Shown: positions 1-6,938 of the stretch, one piece after another
Layout of the letters: each line of letters starts with the position of its first letter
Position numbering within the stretch: the stretch's first letter is position 1
From: CBDUUP01 sp965370435
GTDB lineage: Bacteria; Chloroflexota; Anaerolineae; Anaerolineales; UBA11579
DNA: 16,426 nt
NCBI GenBank assembly: GCA_965370435.1
Contig: CBDUUP010000052.1
Span: 1 to 16,426, forward strand
Direction: 5' to 3'
Made by a program: the position numbers and the translations under genes
The notes under the pieces: model-generated
Seen by the model: only the letters and a program-made list of their open reading frames with translations
What the model was told of the DNA's origin: nothing
Database searches by the model: none

Positions 1-77
1 TTTCCCTGTGCGGTGAAAAGAAAACCCAGGAACGGATGTGGCATTTGCTGCAAACCGGCAAACCACTGAGGAATTAA
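1..77 (+). CDS. C-terminal end of a FadN-like 3-hydroxyacyl-CoA dehydrogenase (partial)
   Basis: Frame 3 is open from the window edge to a TAA at 75-77 and encodes a tail ending KTQERMWHLLQTGKPLRN. From memory this closely resembles the C-terminus of the FadN family (3-hydroxyacyl-CoA dehydrogenase/enoyl-CoA hydratase), which in Bacillus sits directly upstream of the thiolase gene fadA. The TAA overlaps the ribosome binding site of the thiolase that follows, which is typical of genes in one operon. Only 24 complete codons are visible, so the family call rests on the short tail and the context; the reading frame itself is clear. Confidence 0.5.
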   Translation, partial: SLCGEKKTQERMWHLLQTGKPLRN

Positions 78-88
78 GGAGTAATAAG

Positions 89-1291
89 ATGGCGACTAAA
101 CTAGATGCTTCACGCGATCCCGTCATCGTCACCGCGGTGCGTACCGCGGTCGGACGGGCCAGGAAAGGCAGCCTGGTCACCTACCGTCCCGACGAAATGA
201 TGGCGGATGTGCTTAAAGCGGTGGTGGACCGTACCGAAGGATTCGACCCCGCACAGATTGATGATGTCTTGATCGGCTGCGCGATGCCCGAAGGAGAGCA
301 GGGGATGAACATGGGCCGCCTGGTATCCCTGCGCGCTGGCTATCCCGATACCGTCCCCGCCGAAACGATCAACCGTTTTTGCTCCTCCGGCCTCCAGAGC
401 ATCGCCCACGCGGCCATGTCCATCATGGCCGGGCAGACTGAGGTCAACGTTGCCGGGGGCGTTGAATCCATGAGCATGGTCCCGATGACCGGAAACAAGT
501 TCACCCCCAACCCCCACCTGGCCTCCGAATGGCCGGGCGCATACCTGGCGATGGGCCTGACCGCGGAGAACGTTTCCGATAAATACGGCGTCAACCGCCA
601 AGACCAGGACGAATTCGCCTACAACAGCCACATGAAAGCTGCCCAGGCTATTGACGCAGGCACGTTTGCCGACGAGATCCTGCCGCTGAATGTGGAGATC
701 GTTGAGCCGGGTTCCAATGGCTCTCCCCAGGTGAAGAACTTCAACTTCGATACCGATGAACTGGTGCGCCGGGAGACCACCCAGGAAGCCCTCGCCAACC
801 TGAGACCGGTGTTCAAAGACGGCGGCTCAGTGACGGCGGGAAATTCCTCCCCCTTGAGCGATGGGGCGGCCGCGGTGCTGATGATGTCCCGCGCCAAAGC
901 CGAAGCCTTGGGATTGACCCCTCTGGTGCGGTTCATCTCATTTGGCTTGGGAGGCGTCCCGCCGGAGATCATGGGCATTGGCCCGATTGTCGCCATCCCC
1001 AAGGCCCTCAAGCTGGCCGGGATGTCCCTGGAGGACATAGACCTATTCGAACTCAACGAGGCCTTCGCCGCTCAATCCCTGGCTGTGATCCGTGAGCTAG
1101 GAATGGACCCTGAGAAGGTGAACGTCAACGGCGGCGCTATCGCCCTGGGTCACCCCCTGGGCGGCACCGGCGCGAAACTGACCACCCAGATCGTCCACGA
1201 GATGCACCGCCGAGATGTCCAGTTCGGCATGGTGACCATGTGCATTGGCGGCGGCATGGGCGCGGCCGGTATCTTTGAGAAATTGAATTAA
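89..1291 (+). CDS. fadA: Thiolase (acetyl-CoA acyltransferase, beta-oxidation type)
   Basis: This 400-residue thiolase would cleave 3-ketoacyl-CoA with CoA to give acetyl-CoA and a shortened acyl-CoA, or catalyse the reverse condensation. All catalytic features are present: the nucleophile Cys98 in NRFCSSGLQS, GGVESMS in the middle, NEAFAAQ, His355 in GGAIALGHPLGGTG and Cys385 in CIGGGMGAAG. The length is normal for the family (about 390-400). I chose ATG at 89 because AAGGAG lies at 76-81, seven bases upstream. An in-frame GTG at 38 would add 17 unrelated residues and overlap the upstream gene. The preceding FadN-like tail and the following SCP2 gene point to fatty-acid degradation rather than polyhydroxybutyrate synthesis, although a general acetyl-CoA acetyltransferase role cannot be excluded. 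Confidence 0.93.
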   Translation: MATKLDASRDPVIVTAVRTAVGRARKGSLVTYRPDEMMADVLKAVVDRTEGFDPAQIDDVLIGCAMPEGEQGMNMGRLVSLRAGYPDTVPAETINRFCSSGLQSIAHAAMSIMAGQTEVNVAGGVESMSMVPMTGNKFTPNPHLASEWPGAYLAMGLTAENVSDKYGVNRQDQDEFAYNSHMKAAQAIDAGTFADEILPLNVEIVEPGSNGSPQVKNFNFDTDELVRRETTQEALANLRPVFKDGGSVTAGNSSPLSDGAAAVLMMSRAKAEALGLTPLVRFISFGLGGVPPEIMGIGPIVAIPKALKLAGMSLEDIDLFELNEAFAAQSLAVIRELGMDPEKVNVNGGAIALGHPLGGTGAKLTTQIVHEMHRRDVQFGMVTMCIGGGMGAAGIFEKLN

Positions 1292-1333
1292 ACTGATAAA
1301 ATTCTATACACTACGAAGAAAAGGATAAAGAAA

Positions 1334-1654
1334 ATGACCATCACAGAATTAATGGAACTTATGCCCGGCGCATTCCTCCCTGAAAAGGCAGCCGGTGTTG
1401 ACGCCGTCATCCAGTTCAATTTCAGCGGCGACCAGGAAGGGGACTGGTTCGTCACCATCAAAGACGGCGCTTGCGCAGTCGAATCGGGCGTCGCCGAAGA
1501 CCCCAAAATGACTATGGCAGTCGACGGACAGGACTATCTGGATATCGTTGGCGGCAAACTGGATGCTATGGGCGCTTTCATGCAGGGCAAGGTCAAAGTC
1601 TCCGGCGACCTGAACCTGGCCATGAAACTCACCAGCATGTTCAAGACCCCCTAA
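1334..1654 (+). CDS. Small SCP2 sterol-carrier-domain protein
   Basis: This 106-residue protein is essentially one SCP2 domain, the fold that binds lipids or fatty acyl-CoA in a hydrophobic tunnel. Visible family features are the N-terminal helix, beta strands such as VIQFNFSG and GDWFVTIKDG, the segment DPKMTMAVDGQDYLDIVGGKLDAM (shown here only in part as a landmark at about residues 56-79), and the C-terminal AFMQGKVKVSGDLNLAMKL, which is typical of SCP2. No signal peptide or membrane segment is seen, so it is probably cytoplasmic. AAGGA at 1321-1325 lies eight bases before the ATG. It follows the thiolase by 42 bases on the same strand, so it is probably co-transcribed and may carry acyl-CoA or other lipids for that pathway. 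The ligand cannot be told from sequence. Confidence 0.85.
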   Translation: MTITELMELMPGAFLPEKAAGVDAVIQFNFSGDQEGDWFVTIKDGACAVESGVAEDPKMTMAVDGQDYLDIVGGKLDAMGAFMQGKVKVSGDLNLAMKLTSMFKTP

Positions 1655-1691
1655 GAGCCGCTCAAAAATTAGCTCATAAGGACACACAACC

Positions 1692-1758
1692 TGTCTTTCC
1701 GAGGAGGGCAGTTTCACCGCCAAGCCTGTCCTGAGCTTGTCGAAGGAAGGAATCCCTG
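1692..1758 (+). repeat. Dispersed intergenic repeat, copy 1, with internal insertion
   Basis: This stretch begins TGTC.TTCCGAGGAGGGCAG, continues TTCACCGCC and ends AGGAATCCCTG. The same ends occur at 8649-8694. Here the middle holds about 26 extra bases including CCTGTCCTGAGCTTGTCGAA, a phrase I recall as a common dispersed bacterial repeat. No ORF uses it convincingly. The surrounding 1655-1797 holds nothing else I can name. Confidence 0.6.
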
Positions 1759-1797
1759 TGAAGGTGGGGACAATAATACTAGAATTGGCGCAAACAA

Positions 1798-1846
1798 AAA
1801 CCCTAAGGGTCTCAAACGACCGAAGGTCGTCAGACCCTTAGGGTTT
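1798..1846. repeat. Perfect 15-bp inverted repeat with nested hairpin
   Basis: The arms AAACCCTAAGGGTCT (1798-1812) and AGACCCTTAGGGTTT (1832-1846) are exact reverse complements. The loop holds a second perfect 6-bp hairpin, ACGACC-GAA-GGTCGT (1816-1830). It lies between the convergent SCP2 and MIP18 genes and may contribute to termination, but its nested design looks more like a dispersed palindromic repeat. Confidence 0.75.
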
Positions 1847-1850
1847 AAAA

Positions 1851-1883
1851 AACCTCCCGCAGGTTTCAAACCTGCGGGAGGTT
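1851..1883. terminator. Strong 16-bp hairpin, probable bidirectional terminator
   Basis: AACCTCCCGCAGGTTT (1851-1866) and AAACCTGCGGGAGGTT (1868-1883) are exact reverse complements separated by one base. An A-run precedes the hairpin and a T-run (CTTTTT) follows it. It therefore reads as an intrinsic terminator on either strand for the convergent operons ending at 1654 and 1903. Its arms resemble the hairpin at 9132-9180. Confidence 0.65.
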
Positions 1884-1902
1884 AGCTTTTTAATGATCGC
1901 CT

Positions 1903-2244
1903 TTAGAATAATCCCCAATCAGCCCCCACACCCTCTTCCATATAAGCCGTATCCCAAACTTCCATCCCCATCTCAATCGTCGTGTCAAGGCCCAGGTGGT
2001 CGGCGGCCGTTTTGCGGGTCGTCTCCATCATAGCGGGGCCATACGGACAGAAAGGAGTCGTCAGGATCATGGTGACTTTGGCCGTCTCGTCCTCCACAAT
2101 GACATCACGCACCATGCCTAGTTCAATAATATTGAGGCCGATCTCCGGGTCAATGACCTCTCGGAGTTTAGTCTTGAGGCTTTCGGCGAGTTCGGGTTGG
2201 GCGCTTTCAATCTGCCATTTAGGCTGTCTTAGGGGATTGCTCAT
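1903..2244 (-). CDS. MIP18/DUF59-family metal-sulfur cluster assembly factor
   Basis: This 113-residue protein is a MIP18 (DUF59) domain, a family that helps insert Fe-S clusters into target proteins (related to SufT and eukaryotic MIP18). The defining features are VIDPEIGLNIIELGMV at about residues 30-45, the VEDETAKVTMILTTPFCPYG segment with the conserved Cys in TPFCPYG, and a C-terminal tail ending WGLF. No transmembrane segment is seen. The gene lies 17 bases downstream of the sufR-like gene on the same strand, with AGAGGA before its ATG, so the two are probably co-transcribed and under SufR control. It is best called SufT-like, because it lacks the longer architecture of classical SufT. 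Its client proteins are unknown. Confidence 0.88.
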   Translation of the reverse strand: MSNPLRQPKWQIESAQPELAESLKTKLREVIDPEIGLNIIELGMVRDVIVEDETAKVTMILTTPFCPYGPAMMETTRKTAADHLGLDTTIEMGMEVWDTAYMEEGVGADWGLF

Positions 2245-2261
2245 GATCTTTAATCCTCTGG

Positions 2262-2882
2262 TTAAATTCCGCTGGGTACGACGTATGTGCAGTGAGTGTC
2301 CCCATCCAGAATGCAGCGGATCTTGGTCGCCGGTACGTCGAGAATTTTGGAGATAAGGGTCTCGTCAACTACGCAGACCTCCGGGTGGTCTTGGCCGACC
2401 TTGTAATAGGGGCAGCCCACCTCACGGATGTGATATTCATCCCCCTCAAGCTTCCACTCCACCGTGAAGCCTTCCTCCGTAAGCAGAGTTTGGATCAGGT
2501 CCAATCGGTCTTCGATTTCCAATTCTGCGATGTCAGCCTCGGATGCCATTTCAGCGGCGATGTCGTCTGCCATTTGGGTGAACAGCTTATCAACTGTCGC
2601 CTCCGGGAGAGTTTCTTTCATCTGCCCCAATAAGCGGGTGATCAAACGCAGGTAGCGAGAGGGGAACCGTTCCATCCCCGCCTCGGTCAGGAAATACATC
2701 CGGCGCGGCCGTCCTACGCCGTGACGTTCGTCTTCGTAAGCCACCAGGCTCTCCGCTTCCAGTTTGGCGATGTGATGGCGTACCGATATGGGGTTGATGC
2801 CCACCGCGTCGGCCAGCTCTTTTATCGAGCAGCGCGACCGGCGGAGCAGGGTGCGTAGTACGCGTTCTCTGGTGCTGGTCAT
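2262..2882 (-). CDS. sufR: SufR-like iron-sulfur-sensing transcriptional repressor
   Basis: This 206-residue regulator has an N-terminal winged helix-turn-helix (about residues 3-65: CSIKELADAVGINPISVRHH, then a wing containing GVGRPRR), a helical middle, and a C-terminal Cys-rich domain. Four cysteines at 157, 170, 190 and 198 give C-X12-C-X19-C-X7-C. The CPY....HPEVC segment and the GD..C end match the cluster-binding region of SufR proteins, where an Fe-S cluster controls DNA binding. It diverges from sufCBDSU across a 135-bp spacer, the usual arrangement for SufR. The start at 2882 is forced: a TGA lies in frame just upstream (2898-2900), and later starts would cut into the helix-turn-helix. 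The gene seems to be leaderless, because its -10 box ends only nine bases before the ATG. Confidence 0.87.
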   Translation of the reverse strand: MTSTRERVLRTLLRRSRCSIKELADAVGINPISVRHHIAKLEAESLVAYEDERHGVGRPRRMYFLTEAGMERFPSRYLRLITRLLGQMKETLPEATVDKLFTQMADDIAAEMASEADIAELEIEDRLDLIQTLLTEEGFTVEWKLEGDEYHIREVGCPYYKVGQDHPEVCVVDETLISKILDVPATKIRCILDGDTHCTYVVPSGI

Positions 2883-2891
2883 AGTGGAGTG

Positions 2892-2920
2892 AGTATATCA
2901 AGTTATCGCAATTTTGTCAA
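2892..2920 (-). promoter_or_regulatory. sigma-70 promoter of sufR
   Basis: On the minus strand TTGACA (plus coordinates 2920-2915) is followed after 17 bases by TATACT (2897-2892). The -35 matches consensus at all six positions and the -10 at five. The expected transcription start falls two to four bases before the sufR ATG, and no Shine-Dalgarno sequence is present. Confidence 0.75.
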
Positions 2921-2958
2921 TATGTATGAATATTATAATAATTATTGACAATATTGTG
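2907..2958. promoter_or_regulatory. Inverted repeat spanning both -35 boxes, candidate SufR operator
   Basis: Reading outward in each direction, TATTGACAATATTGTG (2943-2958) and TATTGACAAAATTGCG (reverse complement of 2907-2922) agree at 14 of 16 positions, with a 20-bp AT-rich centre. The TTGACA core alone could reflect two consensus -35 boxes, but the match continues seven bases past it. It includes CAATATTG (2949-2956), an 8-bp palindrome, and its near-palindromic partner CAATTTTG (2909-2916). This is a natural place for one repressor to control both operons. The operator role is inferred. Confidence 0.55.
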
Positions 2959-2973
2959 TAAAAATGCTATAAT
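2945..2973 (+). promoter_or_regulatory. Consensus sigma-70 promoter of the suf operon
   Basis: TTGACA (2945-2950), a 17-bp spacer and TATAAT (2968-2973) match consensus perfectly, with TG one base upstream of the -10 (extended -10). The expected start is near 2980, giving a leader of about 38 bases with GGAG at 3004-3007 before the sufC ATG at 3018. So strong a promoter suggests that expression is held down by a repressor. Confidence 0.85.
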
Positions 2974-3017
2974 AGGTCATTGAATTGAAAATTCACAAAG
3001 TATGGAGAATTTTTTAG

Positions 3018-3791
3018 ATGTCTGAATTGATAGTCAAAAACCTGCATGTCAGCGTTGAAGATGGAGAAATCCTCAAAGGCGTTGACTTAACTGTAAAACA
3101 GGGTGAAGTTCACGCCCTGATGGGACCCAACGGCAGCGGAAAATCCACCCTGGCATACGCCCTGATGGGCCGTCCGGGATACGATATCACTGGCGGGGAG
3201 ATCATCTTCAAGGGAGAAGACATTCTGGAAATGGCTCCCGATGAGCGCTCCCGGTTAGGGCTTTTCCTCGCTTTTCAATATCCCGTCGCCATCCCCGGAG
3301 TTTCCCTGGCGAATTTCCTGCGCACCGCGCTGAATGCCCGCCTCAAAGCTAACGACCCAGAGAGCAAAGGGATGCCTATCCCTGAATTCCGCAAGCTATT
3401 GACAGAGAAGATGGAACTATTAGAAATGGATCGCTCTTTTGCGGGCCGCTATCTGAATGATGGCTTCTCCGGAGGCGAGAAGAAGCGCGCCGAGATCCTG
3501 CAATTGGCGACCCTGGAGCCAGAAATCGCCATCCTCGATGAGACCGACTCAGGATTGGATATTGACGCCCTCCGCACAGTAGCCGAAGGCGTTGACGCCC
3601 TGCGCGGCGATGACCTTGGCATCCTCATCATCACCCACTACCAGCGAATCTTGAATTACATTAAACCGGACTACGTCCATATCATGTACGACGGCCGGAT
3701 CGTCGAGTCTGGCGGCCCAGAAATGGCTCTCCAGCTTGAGGAGCAGGGGTACGACTGGGTGCGCGAAAAACACGACCCGGTCACCGCATAA
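3018..3791 (+). CDS. sufC: Fe-S cluster assembly ATPase SufC
   Basis: SufC is the soluble ABC-type ATPase that binds SufB and SufD and drives cluster assembly on the SufBCD scaffold. The 257-residue protein has Walker A GPNGSGKST at 36-44, the Q-loop Gln87 in AFQYP, the signature FSGGEKK at 150-156, Walker B IAILDETDSGLD at 170-181 and the switch His207 in IIITHYQR. The DETDSGLDIDAL wording is characteristic of SufC rather than of transporter ATPases, and no membrane partner is encoded nearby. It is the first gene of the plus-strand operon, directly behind the consensus promoter, and sufB follows after 39 bases. Confidence 0.97.
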   Translation: MSELIVKNLHVSVEDGEILKGVDLTVKQGEVHALMGPNGSGKSTLAYALMGRPGYDITGGEIIFKGEDILEMAPDERSRLGLFLAFQYPVAIPGVSLANFLRTALNARLKANDPESKGMPIPEFRKLLTEKMELLEMDRSFAGRYLNDGFSGGEKKRAEILQLATLEPEIAILDETDSGLDIDALRTVAEGVDALRGDDLGILIITHYQRILNYIKPDYVHIMYDGRIVESGGPEMALQLEEQGYDWVREKHDPVTA

Positions 3792-3830
3792 CTTTATCGG
3801 TAGCCCATTTGATTTACTTGGAGAACTTTA

Positions 3831-5234
3831 ATGACAAGTGACCAACATATCCTAGAAGGTATAGGTGAATATAAGTGGGGGTTCAAAGACCCTGAAAACC
3901 ATGTATTCCAGACCCGCAAGGGCCTGGACCGTGAGATCGTTGAGCAAATCTCGGCCAAGAAAGAAGAGCCGGAATGGATGCTCGAATTCCGCCTGAAAGC
4001 GCTGGAACACTTCCAACAGCGCCCCATGCCCACCTGGGGCGGCGACATCAGTCTGAACCTGGACGAAATATATTTCTACACCAAACCCACCGAAGAAGAG
4101 AGTCGATCATGGGACGACGTGCCCGACGACATCAAGCGCACTTTCGACCGCCTGGGCGTCCCCGAAGCGGAGCAAAAATTCCTTGCCGGAGTCGGCGCAC
4201 AGTATGAGTCCGAGATGGTCTATCACAACGTCCTGGATCATCTAAAAGAGCAGGGCGTGATCTTCGTCAGTATTGAGGATGGTCTGAAGCACCACCCCGA
4301 TTTATTCCGGGAATATTTCAGTACCATCATCCCCATTGAAGACAACAAGTTCTCCGCCCTCAACAGCGCGGTCTGGTCGGGCGGCTCTTTTGTCTACATA
4401 CCGCCCGGTGTCAAAGTGGATCTCCCTTTGCAGGCTTATTTCCGCATCAACACCGCCGACGCCGGACAATTCGAGCGCACCATCATCATTGTGGATGAAG
4501 GCGCTCAGGTGCATTACGTAGAAGGCTGCACCGCCCCGACCTACACCACCGATTCCTTCCACTCCGGTGTGATCGAGATCGTGGTCAAGAAGGGCGCTCG
4601 CTGCCGCTATACCACTATCCAGAACTGGTCCAACAACATGTACAACCTGGTGACCCAACGGGCCATGGTGCATGAGAATGCCACTATGGAATGGGTGGAC
4701 GCCAACCTGGGTTCCAAATTGACCATGAAATACCCCTCCTGCTACCTGGTCGGCGAAGGAGCGCATGGAGAGATTCTCTCTATGGCATTCGCAGGTAAAG
4801 GCCAGCACCAGGACACTGGCGGCAAGGTCATCCACGTCGCCCCCAACACCAGCTCCAAGATCACCTCCAAGTCCATCAGCAAAGATACCGGACGGGCCTC
4901 CTACCGCGGCTTGCTTAAGGTTTACCCCGAGGCGGAGAATTCCCGCTCCAACGTGGTTTGTGACGCCCTCCTGCTGGACGCTGACTCCCGCTCGGATACC
5001 TACCCCTACATTGAGATTGACGCCCAAGACGTGAGCGTCGGCCATGAGGCCTCGGTCTCCAAAGTTGGCGAGGATCAACTGTTTTACTTGATGAGCCGCG
5101 GCTTGAGCGAAGAACAGGCCTCCGGTATGGTGGTCTCAGGCTTCATTGAGCCGCTGGTCAAAGAGTTACCCATGGAATACGCAATTGAAATGAACCGCCT
5201 CATCCAGCTACAAATGGAAGGCTCCATTGGATAG
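3831..5234 (+). CDS. sufB: Fe-S cluster scaffold protein SufB
   Basis: SufB is the core scaffold subunit of SufBCD, on which the nascent Fe-S cluster is built. The 467-residue protein has the helical N-terminal part, the right-handed beta-helix core (from about residue 165: NSAVWSGGSFVYIPPGVKVD) and the C-terminal helical domain HEASVSKVGEDQLFYLMSRG. Cys377 in NVVCDALLLD and Glu406 in GHEAS are 29 residues apart, the same separation as the cluster-related Cys405 and Glu434 of E. coli SufB. The length is slightly under the E. coli protein (495). GGAG at 3820-3823 lies seven bases before the ATG. sufD follows after 14 bases, so translation is probably coupled in stoichiometric fashion. Confidence 0.97.
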   Translation: MTSDQHILEGIGEYKWGFKDPENHVFQTRKGLDREIVEQISAKKEEPEWMLEFRLKALEHFQQRPMPTWGGDISLNLDEIYFYTKPTEEESRSWDDVPDDIKRTFDRLGVPEAEQKFLAGVGAQYESEMVYHNVLDHLKEQGVIFVSIEDGLKHHPDLFREYFSTIIPIEDNKFSALNSAVWSGGSFVYIPPGVKVDLPLQAYFRINTADAGQFERTIIIVDEGAQVHYVEGCTAPTYTTDSFHSGVIEIVVKKGARCRYTTIQNWSNNMYNLVTQRAMVHENATMEWVDANLGSKLTMKYPSCYLVGEGAHGEILSMAFAGKGQHQDTGGKVIHVAPNTSSKITSKSISKDTGRASYRGLLKVYPEAENSRSNVVCDALLLDADSRSDTYPYIEIDAQDVSVGHEASVSKVGEDQLFYLMSRGLSEEQASGMVVSGFIEPLVKELPMEYAIEMNRLIQLQMEGSIG

Positions 5235-5248
5235 GCGTTGAGGATACA

Positions 5249-6598
5249 ATGGCAAAACGAGTGATTAAAACATCCCGGCGTCGCGCCGCAACCTCCCCGG
5301 CGAAAGACTTTAGCTTCACCCGTGAAGCGATCCCCGTCTCCGCCAACGGCGCCAGCTTCCTGAACGCCTACCGCCAGCAAGCCTGGGAGCAATATGAAAG
5401 CCTCCCCTTGCCGCACACCAAAATGGAAGCCTGGCGGCGCACCGACATCCGCCGTCTGACGGTTGATAGTTTTAAACTTCCTACCCCAGATGCTTACGCC
5501 GACCTTCCTCCCGTCCCGGAGGCCTTGCGCCAGCCCCTTGTAGGTGATTCTGTTGGCGGGCAGGTGATCCTTGCGCCGGGAGGAGTCCTTCAAGCCGACC
5601 TCAACCCGGAACTGTCTCAGCGTGGCGTGATCTTCACCGACTTCGCCACCGCCGCCAAAAAACACCCCGATACCCTGGAGAAGATATTAGGCCAATTGGT
5701 GCGGACCGAAGAAGGCAAATTCGCCGCCCTGACCGGTGCGCTGGCCCAATCCGGCGTAGTCGTGTATGTCCCCAAAGGCGTCCGCGTCGAGGAGCCGCTG
5801 CACAGCCTGTGCTGGGGGCCGGGCGTGGGTCTGGCACATTTCTCGCACCTGTTGGTCTGGCTGGAAGAAGGCGCAGAACTCACCTACCTCCACGAGTCCG
5901 CCTCCCCGAATGAGACCGGAGGGCAAACCATGCACGCCGGTATCGTCGAGATTCATGTCGGCCAGGGCGCAAATTTGCGCTTCGTCGAACTGCAATCCTG
6001 GGGAGACCAGGTCTGGAACTTCACCCACGAACGAGCCAGAGTGGAGCGGGATGGCAACCTGGATTGGATCATCGGATCGCTGGGAAGCCGCCTCACCAAG
6101 ACCTTCTCAGACCTGGATTTGGTCGGCGAAGGCGCATCCGGACGCATGTCCGGCTTCTACTTCACCGACAAGTCTCAGCACATGGATCACGACACCCAAC
6201 AAAATCATCTGGCCCCGCACACCACCAGCGACCTGCTCTTCAAAGGCGCGCTGGAAGAAAACAGCCGCTCGGTCTGGCAGGGCATGATCTACGTCGCCCC
6301 CGGCGCGCAGAAGACCGATGGCTACCAGGCCAATCGCAACCTGGTGCTCAACCCCAAAGCCAGAGCCGACTCCATCCCCGGATTGGAGATCCTGGCCGAC
6401 GATGTGCGCTGCACCCATGGCTCCACCGTCGGCAAACTGGAAGAGGAGCAAATTTTCTACCTCCTCAGTCGAGGTATTCACCGTAAAGATGCCGAACGTT
6501 TAATCGTGGAAGGTTTCTTTGACCCGATCATGCAGCGTATTCCCTACGAAGGTGTTCGGTCTCGTTTTCAACAAGCAATAATAGATAAGATGAACTAA
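5249..6598 (+). CDS. sufD: Fe-S cluster assembly protein SufD
   Basis: SufD is the SufB paralogue that pairs with it and with SufC; it is implicated in iron entry into the scaffold. The 449-residue protein carries the family helical N-terminus (LPLPHTKMEAWRRTDIRRL at about residues 52-70), a beta-helix core with GVVVYVPKGVRVEEPLH, and the C-terminal CTHGSTVGKLEEEQIFYLLS. In that segment Cys388 and His390 correspond to the conserved Cys358/His360 pair of E. coli SufD. The N-terminal 20 residues are basic and Ser/Arg-rich and look like a linker. GAGGATA precedes the ATG. The gene sits 14 bases after sufB and 43 before the small orf96. Confidence 0.95.
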   Translation: MAKRVIKTSRRRAATSPAKDFSFTREAIPVSANGASFLNAYRQQAWEQYESLPLPHTKMEAWRRTDIRRLTVDSFKLPTPDAYADLPPVPEALRQPLVGDSVGGQVILAPGGVLQADLNPELSQRGVIFTDFATAAKKHPDTLEKILGQLVRTEEGKFAALTGALAQSGVVVYVPKGVRVEEPLHSLCWGPGVGLAHFSHLLVWLEEGAELTYLHESASPNETGGQTMHAGIVEIHVGQGANLRFVELQSWGDQVWNFTHERARVERDGNLDWIIGSLGSRLTKTFSDLDLVGEGASGRMSGFYFTDKSQHMDHDTQQNHLAPHTTSDLLFKGALEENSRSVWQGMIYVAPGAQKTDGYQANRNLVLNPKARADSIPGLEILADDVRCTHGSTVGKLEEEQIFYLLSRGIHRKDAERLIVEGFFDPIMQRIPYEGVRSRFQQAIIDKMN

Positions 6599-6641
6599 AA
6601 TTCTTTCAAGGTTTACAACCGGTGCCTGAAAGGAGGCAAAA

Positions 6642-6932
6642 TTGACCGATATAAGTTTCACCTCAGCCCCTGGTAAAGAAGAATTATTCCAGGTGGGGGA
6701 CAAAGTAGAAGTGTTTTGCGACCACAACAGGGGCGACGACCGGGTGCGTGATTGGCTCCTGGGCGTTGTGGTGCAAGCTGACCCCAAGATGGTGGCGATC
6801 CAATTCGCTGAGAATGTCTATCTCACCGATGGCTGGATGGTGCCCGACCACGTTTTGTGGTGCCCGCAGAACTCTAACAACATCCGCTTCCCCAGGAAGC
6901 GCAGGCGTCGCGCCAAGCCAGACCCGGAATAA
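6642..6932 (+). CDS. Unrecognised 96-residue protein inside the suf operon (TTG start)
   Basis: I do not recognise this family. The start is TTG at 6642, supported by a very strong AAAGGAGG at 6629-6636 with five bases spacing; no ATG is available early in the frame. The protein has a short polar N-terminus, then about residues 16-75 that look like a small beta-barrel (FQVGDKVEVFCDHNRGDD, then WLLGVVVQADPKMVAIQF and YLTDGWMVPDHVLWCP), resembling SH3/KOW/Tudor-like modules. It ends in a strongly basic tail, FPRKRRRRAKPDPE. It has two cysteines (in VEVFCDH and LWCPQ). It lies 43 bases after sufD and six before sufS, so it is surely co-transcribed with them. An accessory or regulatory role in Fe-S assembly is only an inference from position. 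The basic tail could bind nucleic acid or an acidic partner. Confidence 0.85.
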   Translation: MTDISFTSAPGKEELFQVGDKVEVFCDHNRGDDRVRDWLLGVVVQADPKMVAIQFAENVYLTDGWMVPDHVLWCPQNSNNIRFPRKRRRRAKPDPE

Positions 6933-6938
6933 TCGCTG

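Noticed and set aside
38..88. Upstream GTG start for the thiolase
   Set aside because: It overlaps the upstream reading frame, has no ribosome binding site and adds residues foreign to the family; ATG 89 has AAGGAG at the right spacing.
1471..1734. Alternative plus-strand frame overlapping the SCP2 gene
   Set aside because: It lies within the SCP2 coding region in another frame, is Arg-rich and low in structure, and runs into a dispersed repeat.
1655..1902. Possible CRISPR array or transposon ends among the repeats
   Set aside because: There are no regularly spaced direct repeats with unique spacers, and no transposase or target duplication is visible.
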